Assembly (NCBI GenBank): GCA_038221545.1
Contig: JBBRIE010000200.1
Location: forward strand, 1-5,510
DNA: 5,510 bases
Source: JBBQNY01 sp038221545
Lineage (GTDB): Bacteria > Pseudomonadota > Gammaproteobacteria > Xanthomonadales > Ahniellaceae
Direction: 5' to 3'
Shown here: piece by piece, positions 1 to 5,510 of the stretch
How positions within the stretch are numbered: position 1 is the first letter of the stretch
Layout of the letters: each line of letters opens with the position of its first letter
Program-made: the position numbers and the translations under genes
The notes under the pieces: model-generated
Database searches by the model: none
Told to the model about the DNA's origin: nothing
Seen by the model: the letters and a program-made list of their open reading frames with translations, nothing else

Positions 1-406
1 CGTTGCGGCGAAGGCTTTGGAACATCGCGGCACGACGCAACTCGAAGTCGCGCGGCGCACGCCGGATGCCGATGTCCAGCAGTCGCCTGGCATCCGCGTC
101 CCGTCCCTGCTCCGCCGCTTCCAGCCCGAGCAGACCGTAGCTGCGACCCTCCACCGGGTCGACGCTCAGGGACTTCTTCAGCAAACCTTCGATTTCGCCG
201 GCGCGCCCGGTGCCCTCCAACCTCAACTGCTCGGCGCGTGCGCGCAGCACCACCGGATGCGCGGGCATGTGCAGCAGCCCTTGGGCGGGATCAAGGAGCG
301 CGAAGTTTTCCGCGACGGCCATCCGGCTGATGCGGTACGCCGCCGAAATGGCCAGCGACGCGCACAGGAGCGCTGCCGCGACCCGGTAGGTCGTAGTGGC
401 AGTCAA
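1..406 (-). CDS. Membrane-anchored TPR-like protein, 5' part, TTG start (cut by left edge)
   Basis: The minus strand has an open frame of 135 codons that leaves the window without a stop. I place the start at TTG (404-406): a CGGGA Shine-Dalgarno-like site lies 9 bases upstream, and the first ATG in frame is codon 29, which would cut off the hydrophobic segment. Residues 1-8 are short and polar. Residues 9-23 are hydrophobic (AAALLCASLAISAA), consistent with one membrane anchor or an uncleaved signal. Residues 33-135 are helical and Ala/Leu/Arg-rich. Residues about 90-120 (YGLLGLEAAEQGRDADARRL and on to APRD) follow the TPR spacing of small and large residues and end in the typical Pro. It starts 28 bases after the J-domain gene, so it is probably the next gene of the operon. 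TPR proteins of this type usually scaffold complexes, but I do not recognise a specific family and the C-terminal part is missing. Confidence 0.72.
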   Translation of the reverse strand, partial: MTATTTYRVAAALLCASLAISAAYRISRMAVAENFALLDPAQGLLHMPAHPVVLRARAEQLRLEGTGRAGEIEGLLKKSLSVDPVEGRSYGLLGLEAAEQGRDADARRLLDIGIRRAPRDFELRRAAMFQSLRRN

Positions 407-415
407 GCGCAGGAT

Positions 416-420
416 TCCCG
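416..420 (-). promoter_or_regulatory. Ribosome binding site supporting the TTG start of the TPR-like gene
   Basis: The minus strand reads CGGGA followed by nine bases and then TTG. This spacing is normal for a Shine-Dalgarno site, and it lies in the 28-base gap after the J-domain gene. It is the main reason to choose TTG at 404-406 over the in-frame CTG at 410-412 or a later ATG. The match to the consensus is short, so this is a moderate call. Confidence 0.45.
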
Positions 421-434
421 CTCGTCCGGCTGGT

Positions 435-1955
435 TCAAAAGGCTCGATCGGAATGCTCGAGGCGCGCGATCAGCAGCTGGTCCTGGCGTTGCTCGATGTC
501 GAAACGAATGGTGCCCCTGGAAACGCGTGCCTTGGATTGCTTGTCACGCGCCTGCGAAATTTCAAAATGACCCACAGCGCGCGCCCGCTCATCCTCGATC
601 TGCCACTGGATGTCGCGAATGGATATCGAACGGTGTGACGTCTGTTCGAACAACCGGTCGTAGGCTTCCCGGATCTGGGCGATGCCGCCCCCCTGCGACT
701 TCGCGTCTTCGGCGAACAGCGCGGACATGGCGTCGATATCGCCGCGCTGGTACGCACGCGCGAATCGACCGATGAGCAGGCTGGCCTGGTCGAGGTCGGG
801 CGCCGCTGGTCTCTGCGGGGCGACATCCATTGGTTCCGGGAGAGCTTCGGCATTCACCGCCATCATCTGGCGTAGCGGTGACGCCTCCGCCGCCATGGAA
901 GAGGAGTCATTGAATACCGGGCTGGCATCCGCGATCGAATCCGGGCTGACCCTCGAGGCGGCTGCCGGGCGCTCGACCACGCCCCGCTCTGCGGCAAGCG
1001 CACGCCCGCCCGGGTCCGCCCGTGCACCGGTTCGCGCATCGAGGGCAGCGACCCGCGCACCGCGGTCCGCAGGGCTTGCGCCGGTCGCTTCGGAGCCACG
1101 CGGCACTCGTGGGTTCGCGGCGATCGAGTCGCCACGGATCACCGGTTTGACAGTCACAGCCGTCGCCCGCTGCGGACGCGTGGCCGCCGCAGGCGCCGGG
1201 GGAATTTCCGGCAAATTGCCGACTGAAGTGCCGACAGACGCTGGTGCGGCCAGCGATCCATCGTCGGCGTCCACGAGCAACGGTTCCAGGACTGCGGAAT
1301 CGTCGTCGAAACCGGGCCATACGACGAAAAGTGCCAGCGACATCACCGCCGCTATCGCCGCACCCGCCGCGAGCCTCGGCGACATCCGCTTCGAGTCCGC
1401 CAACGGAGTGCTCGCGGCATCGGGTACCGGACGAAAAGGCGACGCTTCGCGCACGGGCGGCGGTCGAAAAGGTGCCGCTCCTTCAGCCCAGTCTTCCTCC
1501 TGCTCCACGGTGTCTGGTCCGAGGCGCGCCGCGTCGAATGCAGTGCGCCGATCCGTCGTTCGCAGATCGTTCCAGGCCCGGTTGACGCGCTCGACGAATA
1601 CGGCATCCCAGCCATCCGGATTACGGTCCGGGTGCATCCATCGCATGAGCAGCCCGTAGTGAGCCTTGATCTCCGCCGCCGGCGCATCCGACCCGACCCC
1701 CAGGATGCGATAACTGTCGGAGGTATCACTCAGCATCACCTGCTGCACGAAAAAAACGCTTGCTTCGCGCAGTGCGGCCTGGGTATCTCCCGTCCGTTGT
1801 GCCGCGATCTCGAGCGCCGCCGAATCGCCGGCTGCCGCGCGCAGCAGCACGCGCATGCCGCTCGGGAAATCGCGCCCGCGCAGCAAGGCGACTTGCGCAG
1901 GCCGGAGCATCAACGCCCGCGCCTGTTCGATGGCAGCGAACTCGTCGGCGGTCAT
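435..1955 (-). CDS. J-domain (DnaJ-like) membrane protein with C-terminal NTF2/SnoaL-like domain
   Basis: The product has 506 residues. Residues 1-78 are a helical Ala/Leu/Arg-rich lead without a recognised domain. Residues 80-142 form a J domain (SYRILGV, IKAHYGLLMRWMHPDRNPDG, RVNRAWNDL, DRRTAFD) with the HPD triad intact at H108-P109-D110, the motif that stimulates DnaK ATPase. Residues 143-190 are an acidic and Pro-rich linker. Residues 195-214 are one membrane helix, preceded by KRMSPR and followed by FDDD, so the J domain should be cytoplasmic and the rest periplasmic. Residues 216-385 are a low-complexity Ala/Pro/Arg linker. Residues 388-503 look like an NTF2/SnoaL-like fold (RFARAYQRGDIDAMSALFAE, IREAYDRLF, ISIRDIQW). 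The gene overlaps the kinase gene by ATGA. Function is inferred only: a membrane-bound co-chaperone for the polysaccharide export machine. The J domain is certain; the NTF2-like call is likely. Confidence 0.9.
   Translation of the reverse strand: MTADEFAAIEQARALMLRPAQVALLRGRDFPSGMRVLLRAAAGDSAALEIAAQRTGDTQAALREASVFFVQQVMLSDTSDSYRILGVGSDAPAAEIKAHYGLLMRWMHPDRNPDGWDAVFVERVNRAWNDLRTTDRRTAFDAARLGPDTVEQEEDWAEGAAPFRPPPVREASPFRPVPDAASTPLADSKRMSPRLAAGAAIAAVMSLALFVVWPGFDDDSAVLEPLLVDADDGSLAAPASVGTSVGNLPEIPPAPAAATRPQRATAVTVKPVIRGDSIAANPRVPRGSEATGASPADRGARVAALDARTGARADPGGRALAAERGVVERPAAASRVSPDSIADASPVFNDSSSMAAEASPLRQMMAVNAEALPEPMDVAPQRPAAPDLDQASLLIGRFARAYQRGDIDAMSALFAEDAKSQGGGIAQIREAYDRLFEQTSHRSISIRDIQWQIEDERARAVGHFEISQARDKQSKARVSRGTIRFDIEQRQDQLLIARLEHSDRAF
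1952..1955 (-). promoter_or_regulatory. ATGA stop-start overlap: translational coupling of kinase and J-domain genes
   Basis: On the minus strand the bases ATGA hold both the TGA stop of the co-polymerase/kinase gene and the ATG start of the J-domain gene. No Shine-Dalgarno site lies at normal distance: the bases just before ATG read GACTCCCCAAGAC, and the nearest GGAGG (1975-1979) is about 19 bases away. Initiation by ribosomes that have just finished the kinase gene is therefore the likely mode, which would tie the amounts of the two proteins together. Confidence 0.7.
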
Positions 1956-4264
1956 GTCTTGGGGAGTCGAGCTGCCTCCGTCCCGTAGCTGTAATAATGC
2001 GCGCCGTAGCCGTAGCCGTAGCCATAGCCGTAGCCGCTATGACGGGCATCGTGCTTGGTGAGGATCGCGCCGACCAGCCGGCCCCGCACGGCCGTGACGC
2101 GCTTCACCGCGCCCTTGGACACATTGATGCGCGAAGCGCCAGCCTCGACCACCAGCAGTGTGCCCTGCGCGAGGCTGGAAAGGATGGGTGCGTCGGCGAG
2201 TCCCATGATCGGTGCACTGTCGATGATCACCTGGTCGAACTTCGCGGCAGCCACGGTCAACAGCGAGTGCATCTTCGGTCCCGCCAGCAACTCCGGCGGA
2301 TTCGGCGGCAGCGGACCGGCGGGCATGATCGTGAGGTTCGGGATCGCAGTCTGCCGCAGTACCTCCGAGTGCTTGGCGGCACCGGACAGCAGGCTGCTGA
2401 GTCCCTGGCTGTTGTCGACGCCCGCGATCTTGTGCAGTGAAGGGTTGCGCAGGTCGGCATCGATCAGCAGTACACGCTTGCCGAGTTGCGCGAAGTTTTC
2501 CGCCAGGGTCAATGCGGTGGTGGACTTGCCTTCCGCCGGACTCGGGCTCGTCACCAGCAGGGTCCGCGGCACGCCGTGGTCGGTGGAGAACTGGAGTGCA
2601 GTGCGCACCGACCGGTAGGCCTCGGCGAACGCCGAGCGCGCGTCGCTGCGCTGCTGCTCGAACTCCTCGGGACGGGTCTTCGGAATGACGCCGAGGACGG
2701 CGATCCCCAGGTGCTTTTCGACGTCGAGCGGACCCTTGATGGTGTCGTCGAGGTACTCGAGCATGAGCGCCGCGACGATGCCGAGCAGCAGGCCGGCGAC
2801 CAGCCCGAGCAGCACGTTGCGCCGCATGTCGGGCTTGAAGGGATAGGCGGGAACTTCGGCACGGTCGACCATGGAGATGTTGTTGGTCTGGACACCCGAC
2901 GCCACGTCGATCTCCTTGAACTGCTGCAGCAGTCCGTCATACAACTCGCGGTTGGTGTCGGCATCCCGCTTCAGCGTTTTGTAGCCGATGCTGCGGCCCT
3001 GCACGTCGAGCACGGTGTCCTTGGTCGTCTGCATCTGGCCCTGCAGCAGCGATTCCTCGTTGGCCGCGGATTCGTACTTGACCCGGAGGGAATCCTTGAC
3101 GTTCTGGACTTCCCGGTCGATCTGGCGCTCGAGTTCGTCGATCTGGCCCTGCAACTGCTGCATCGCGGGATACGCCGGCTTGTACAGGCGCAGCTTGTCC
3201 TGGTATTCGGACGACAACTCGGAACGCTTGGCCTGCAGCGACTGCACGAGCTGGTTGTCGATGACTTCAGGGAGCGAGCGCACGGGTCCGCTCTGCGCGA
3301 GACGCCAGCGCGATTCCGCCGCGATCCGCGAGCTCTGCGCGTTGGCGAGCGCCGCGTTCAGGCCGGTCAGGTTCTGGGTCGACATGTCGCCCGCCTCGTC
3401 CATGCCGACGATCTGCTCCCGCTGGGAGTATTCGACGAGGGCCTTCTCGGAATCCTCGAGTTTCTGGCGCATCAGGGCGAGGCGCTCCTCGATGTACTTG
3501 GAGGCGTAGCGCGAGGATCCGGTGCGCCGTTCCACGTTGGATGAGATGAAGATCTCGGCCACCGCATTGGAAATGCGCGCGGCGAACGCCGGATCGGGAC
3601 TGTCGAAGCTGATGTTGACGAGGCGAGAGTCGGGCACGACTTTCGCCGTGAGGCCACCGCGGACGGTCGAAATGGCCGCCTTCATCCCGGCAGGGGACTT
3701 GCGGGTTGCCGAGGGGATGGGTTTCTCGATGTCCTTCACGGGGCTCTGCAGGCCAAGCATGGCGCGCAGTCGCGAGCGGATCGTCGGTGCCTTCGCCTTG
3801 GGCAGGCTCGACGGACTAATGAGCTTTTCTTCCTCGACCACGCGTTGCGCCAGCGAGCGGCTTCTGAGGAGCTCGATCTGGGTCTGCACGAACTCGTCGT
3901 CGTAATACTCGGCGTCATACCCGCTCGCATCGCCGAACTGCACCACCTGAAGGCGCTCGCGTTCGATCTGGATGGTCGCGGTGGACCGGTAAATCGGCGT
4001 TTCCATCAGCGTCGAGAGCACCGCGAACGTTGCGCCGAGCGCGATCACGGCGAGCACGATCCACTTGCGCTTGACCAGCAGGCCCCAGTAGTACCGGAGG
4101 TCGATACCCTCCTCGGCGTCCTGGGCTGCAGTCGGATCCGCCAGGGCGAGATCCTGCAACGCGGGCCTCGACATCATCTGGTGGCGCATCGGCGCGGCGA
4201 CCGTCGCCGGCAGGTGCGCGATGTTGTCGTCGGGTTGGTACGGATCTTCAGGATAGGTCGACAT
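1952..4264 (-). CDS. Wzc/GumC-type polysaccharide co-polymerase with fused BY-type tyrosine autokinase
   Basis: The product has 770 residues from ATG 4262-4264. The open frame extends 49 codons further upstream, but that part overlaps the lipoprotein gene and is Arg/Ser shadow sequence, so MSTYPEDPYQ is taken as the N-terminus. The upstream SD is weak (AAGAG, 13 bases away). Residues 1-57 are a cytoplasmic lead. TM1 is about 66-86. The periplasmic Wzz-type part spans 90-480, with coiled-coil-prone stretches near 255-285 and 340-420. The pre-TM2 proline motif has P472, P475 and P478, and TM2 is about 483-502. The cytoplasmic kinase has EX2RX2R (E548, R551, R554) for oligomerisation, Walker A SPAEGKST with K580, Walker A' LLIDADLR (D602, D604) and Walker B VIID (D682). 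The tail carries eight tyrosines (Y745-Y760). Known members control chain length and export at the inner membrane and autophosphorylate in trans on the tail. All catalytic motifs look intact. Confidence 0.95.
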   Translation of the reverse strand: MSTYPEDPYQPDDNIAHLPATVAAPMRHQMMSRPALQDLALADPTAAQDAEEGIDLRYYWGLLVKRKWIVLAVIALGATFAVLSTLMETPIYRSTATIQIERERLQVVQFGDASGYDAEYYDDEFVQTQIELLRSRSLAQRVVEEEKLISPSSLPKAKAPTIRSRLRAMLGLQSPVKDIEKPIPSATRKSPAGMKAAISTVRGGLTAKVVPDSRLVNISFDSPDPAFAARISNAVAEIFISSNVERRTGSSRYASKYIEERLALMRQKLEDSEKALVEYSQREQIVGMDEAGDMSTQNLTGLNAALANAQSSRIAAESRWRLAQSGPVRSLPEVIDNQLVQSLQAKRSELSSEYQDKLRLYKPAYPAMQQLQGQIDELERQIDREVQNVKDSLRVKYESAANEESLLQGQMQTTKDTVLDVQGRSIGYKTLKRDADTNRELYDGLLQQFKEIDVASGVQTNNISMVDRAEVPAYPFKPDMRRNVLLGLVAGLLLGIVAALMLEYLDDTIKGPLDVEKHLGIAVLGVIPKTRPEEFEQQRSDARSAFAEAYRSVRTALQFSTDHGVPRTLLVTSPSPAEGKSTTALTLAENFAQLGKRVLLIDADLRNPSLHKIAGVDNSQGLSSLLSGAAKHSEVLRQTAIPNLTIMPAGPLPPNPPELLAGPKMHSLLTVAAAKFDQVIIDSAPIMGLADAPILSSLAQGTLLVVEAGASRINVSKGAVKRVTAVRGRLVGAILTKHDARHSGYGYGYGYGYGAHYYSYGTEAARLPKT
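2003..2035. repeat. Hexanucleotide tandem repeat encoding Gly-Tyr repeats in the kinase tail
   Basis: The plus strand shows five and a half copies of the unit GCCGTA in tandem; the fourth copy has one change (GCCATA). Read on the minus strand in the kinase frame this is GGC-TAC repeated, giving (Gly-Tyr)5-Gly at residues 744-754 of the co-polymerase/kinase. The unit is a multiple of three, so copy-number change by slippage would alter the number of tyrosines without shifting the frame. The single TAT codon shows that the array is not perfectly homogenised. Confidence 0.9.
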
Positions 4265-4286
4265 GGACGTACGTTTGCTCTTGAAT

Positions 4287-5021
4287 TCAGTAGATACGGA
4301 AAATGTTGAACGCCTGCGCGGACTCGGTGATCCGCCGCAGCGCCGCCTTCGGCCCCGAAGTATCGACGACGATGACGTCATTGCCGTAGATCTGGGGGTC
4401 CTCCGCATCACCCGTGCGGATGGCCTTGAGGTCGAACACCGCCGCCATCTTCTGTCCTTCGATGACCCGGAACACCACGATGCCCCGCGGGTCCGCCAGC
4501 GGACCCAGTCCGCGACCCATCGCCACCGCCTGCAACAGCGTGGTCTTGCCCGTCAATGGATAGACGCCCGGCGCCGCGATCTCCCCTTCCATGGTGATCT
4601 TCTGGCTCGCGAATTCCTTGACGAAAACCGTGACCTGGGGATTCTGCAGGAATCCCTCGTCCAGCTTGCGCGCAATCTCGGCCTCGAGTTGCTGCACGGT
4701 CATTCCGCCTGCGCGGAACGTTCCCACCAGCGGCAGGGAAATCTGTCCACCGGAGTTGATCCGGACCTCGCGATTCAGGTCCTCGACCTGGAAGACTGAG
4801 ATCTCCAGCAGGTCCTGTGCGCCGAGTCGGTACTCCGAGACGCCCTCGAACTCGCCCGCGGCACTGACCACATCCGGCGGCGGAAGCTTCTGTCCCGTAT
4901 CGAGCACCTTGGTGATGCCGCCGGCACTCGGCCGATTGGAACCGCATGCGGCCAGGGCCGCCACCAGGATCGCAATCACGATCCACGAAAACGAATGAGA
5001 ACTGCGCAAAAGCAAAATCAT
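4287..5021 (-). CDS. Polysaccharide export lipoprotein, Wza/GumB family
   Basis: The product has 244 residues. The N-terminus is a lipoprotein signal peptide: a basic/polar start, hydrophobic residues 13-24 and lipobox LAAC with the lipidated Cys at 26. Residues 62-136 are the polysaccharide export domain (YRLGAQDLLEISVFQVEDLN, REVRINSGGQISLPLVGTF, then a helix ending in GFLQNPQVTVFV). Residues 140-218 are one SLBB domain (ITMEGEIAAPGVYPL, LLQAVAMGRGL, DVIVVD). It is much shorter than E. coli Wza (about 380 residues) and has a single SLBB domain, closer to GumB-like proteins; the last 20 residues may form an amphipathic helix. Family members form rings that lead polysaccharide through the periplasm and outer membrane, with the inner-membrane co-polymerase as partner, encoded here 22 bases downstream. 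The start is slightly uncertain: GGAG stands only 2 bases before ATG but 8 bases before TTG at codon 3. Confidence 0.94.
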   Translation of the reverse strand: MILLLRSSHSFSWIVIAILVAALAACGSNRPSAGGITKVLDTGQKLPPPDVVSAAGEFEGVSEYRLGAQDLLEISVFQVEDLNREVRINSGGQISLPLVGTFRAGGMTVQQLEAEIARKLDEGFLQNPQVTVFVKEFASQKITMEGEIAAPGVYPLTGKTTLLQAVAMGRGLGPLADPRGIVVFRVIEGQKMAAVFDLKAIRTGDAEDPQIYGNDVIVVDTSGPKAALRRITESAQAFNIFRIY

Positions 5022-5023
5022 CG

Positions 5024-5027
5024 CTCC
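5024..5027 (-). promoter_or_regulatory. Ribosome binding site of the export lipoprotein gene (start-deciding)
   Basis: In the 15-base gap after the phosphatase gene the minus strand reads GGAGCGATGATTTTG. GGAG is only 2 bases from the ATG at 5019-5021, too close for efficient use, yet exactly 8 bases from the in-frame TTG at 5013-5015. The real start may therefore be TTG, giving 242 residues; the signal peptide is intact either way. Confidence 0.45.
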
Positions 5028-5036
5028 ATTTGAGGG

Positions 5037-5510
5037 TCAGGCCTTGCGCCCGAACCATTCCTGCAGTCGGTTGCGCAACCGCGGTGGCGGCGTCGCAACC
5101 TTGATATCCATCGTAGCCGCCAAGCCGGCGGGCTCCGCATTGTCGAGGATTCCGCGCGGTCGCGTCTGAACTAGCCGCTCAGCCTCTTCGGCGCCTACCC
5201 GCTGCGCCGCGGCGTCACGGCCCTCGGCGAGCCAGGGACCGCGACGCGCCATGTTATGCGCATCGGTCGCGAGGATATGCACCAGCCCCTCGTCCAGCAT
5301 GCGTTCGGCCCAATATTTGGGCCGTCGGCCGAACCGGCCGGTGACGCTGCCGGCGGTGATCTGCATCCACGCCCCGGCCTTGACCATGCGGGGGAAAATC
5401 TCGTAATTCTCCTCGATCCAGCTCAGGCGCTCGGGATGCGTCACCACGGGCAGGAACCCGGCGGTCAGCAGCGAGAAGATCATGTCGTCCATGCGCGCGG
5501 GCGCGACGTG
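5037..5510 (-). CDS. PHP-type protein-tyrosine phosphatase, CpsB/YwqE family, 3' part (cut by right edge)
   Basis: The last 157 residues are visible. The frame is open to the window edge (HVAPAR before the first ATG), so the apparent start at MDDM is internal. Matches to the CpsB/CapC manganese-dependent phosphatases are clear: the sequence HVAPARMDDMIFSLLTAGF followed by LPVVTHPER with a metal-site His, then MQITAGSVTGRFG, and HILATDAHN with the metal-site Asp/His pair. The N-terminal HxH metal motif lies outside the window. Family members are about 240-260 residues, so roughly 100 residues are missing. The known role is dephosphorylation of the tyrosine tail of BY-kinases in capsule or exopolysaccharide control, and such a kinase is encoded two genes downstream. 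The last 30 or so residues (from AEPAGLAATM to WFGRKA) are basic and Pro-rich, with WFGRKA at the end, and seem to be an extension beyond the PHP core. Confidence 0.9.
   Translation of the reverse strand, partial: HVAPARMDDMIFSLLTAGFLPVVTHPERLSWIEENYEIFPRMVKAGAWMQITAGSVTGRFGRRPKYWAERMLDEGLVHILATDAHNMARRGPWLAEGRDAAAQRVGAEEAERLVQTRPRGILDNAEPAGLAATMDIKVATPPPRLRNRLQEWFGRKA

Noticed and set aside
17..775. Plus-strand frame of 252 codons near the left edge
   Set aside because: It lies opposite the TPR-like gene and the end of the J-domain gene, both of which make better proteins. It has no plausible domain.
682..1659. Long plus-strand frame of 325 codons opposite the J-domain gene
   Set aside because: Its translation is Ala/Ser/Arg-rich low complexity without any domain, and it is antisense to a gene with a clear J domain and membrane helix. 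GC-rich third positions produce such open antisense frames.
2486..3544. Plus-strand frame of 352 codons opposite the co-polymerase/kinase gene
   Set aside because: It is antisense to the conserved periplasmic and kinase domains; its translation is rich in Leu, Val, Arg, His and Gly, mirroring the opposite codons, and no family is recognisable.
4267..4274. Perfect 8-base palindrome ACGTACGT just before the kinase start codon
   Set aside because: It is too short to form a stable hairpin or to claim as an operator, and no second copy stands near other genes in the window.
4265..4411. 49-codon N-terminal extension of the co-polymerase/kinase
   Set aside because: The extension overlaps the end of the export lipoprotein gene and reads as Arg/Ser-rich shadow sequence; the family-like N-terminus starts at the ATG at 4262-4264.
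5037..5492. Phosphatase gene as a complete 151-residue protein starting at 5492
   Set aside because: The frame is open upstream to the window edge and the preceding residues HVAPAR fit the family, so the methionine is internal.

Overview
The window is a compact, GC-rich (by eye close to two thirds G+C) stretch of a Gram-negative, probably proteobacterial, polysaccharide gene cluster. All genes lie on the minus strand, so transcription runs from the right edge to the left edge. The long reading frames on the plus strand are antisense shadows caused by the GC-rich codon bias. The diagnosis of Gram-negative rests on a lipoprotein of the outer-membrane polysaccharide exporter family and on a co-polymerase fused to its tyrosine kinase. 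Species cannot be read from the sequence; a high-GC gammaproteobacterium is my guess.

In transcription order there are five genes. (1) The 3' part of a PHP-type protein-tyrosine phosphatase (CpsB/YwqE family), cut by the right edge. (2) A short Wza/GumB-type polysaccharide export lipoprotein. (3) A Wzc/GumC-type co-polymerase and BY-kinase with a tyrosine-rich tail encoded by a hexanucleotide repeat. (4) A J-domain membrane protein with a C-terminal NTF2/SnoaL-like domain, joined to gene 3 by an ATGA overlap. (5) The 5' part of a membrane-anchored TPR-like protein, probably starting at TTG and running off the left edge. Gaps are 15, 22, -4 and 28 bases, which fits a single operon. I see no promoter or terminator inside, and no gap is longer than 28 bases.

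Genes 1 to 3 make a coherent export and control module. The kinase/co-polymerase sits in the inner membrane and governs chain length and export. The lipoprotein provides the periplasmic/outer-membrane exit. The phosphatase would reset the phosphorylated tyrosine tail of the kinase. Genes 4 and 5 are not standard members of such modules. The transmembrane J-domain protein, translationally coupled to the kinase, is the most unusual part: it could bring DnaK to the export machine from the cytoplasm while presenting an NTF2-like domain to the periplasm.
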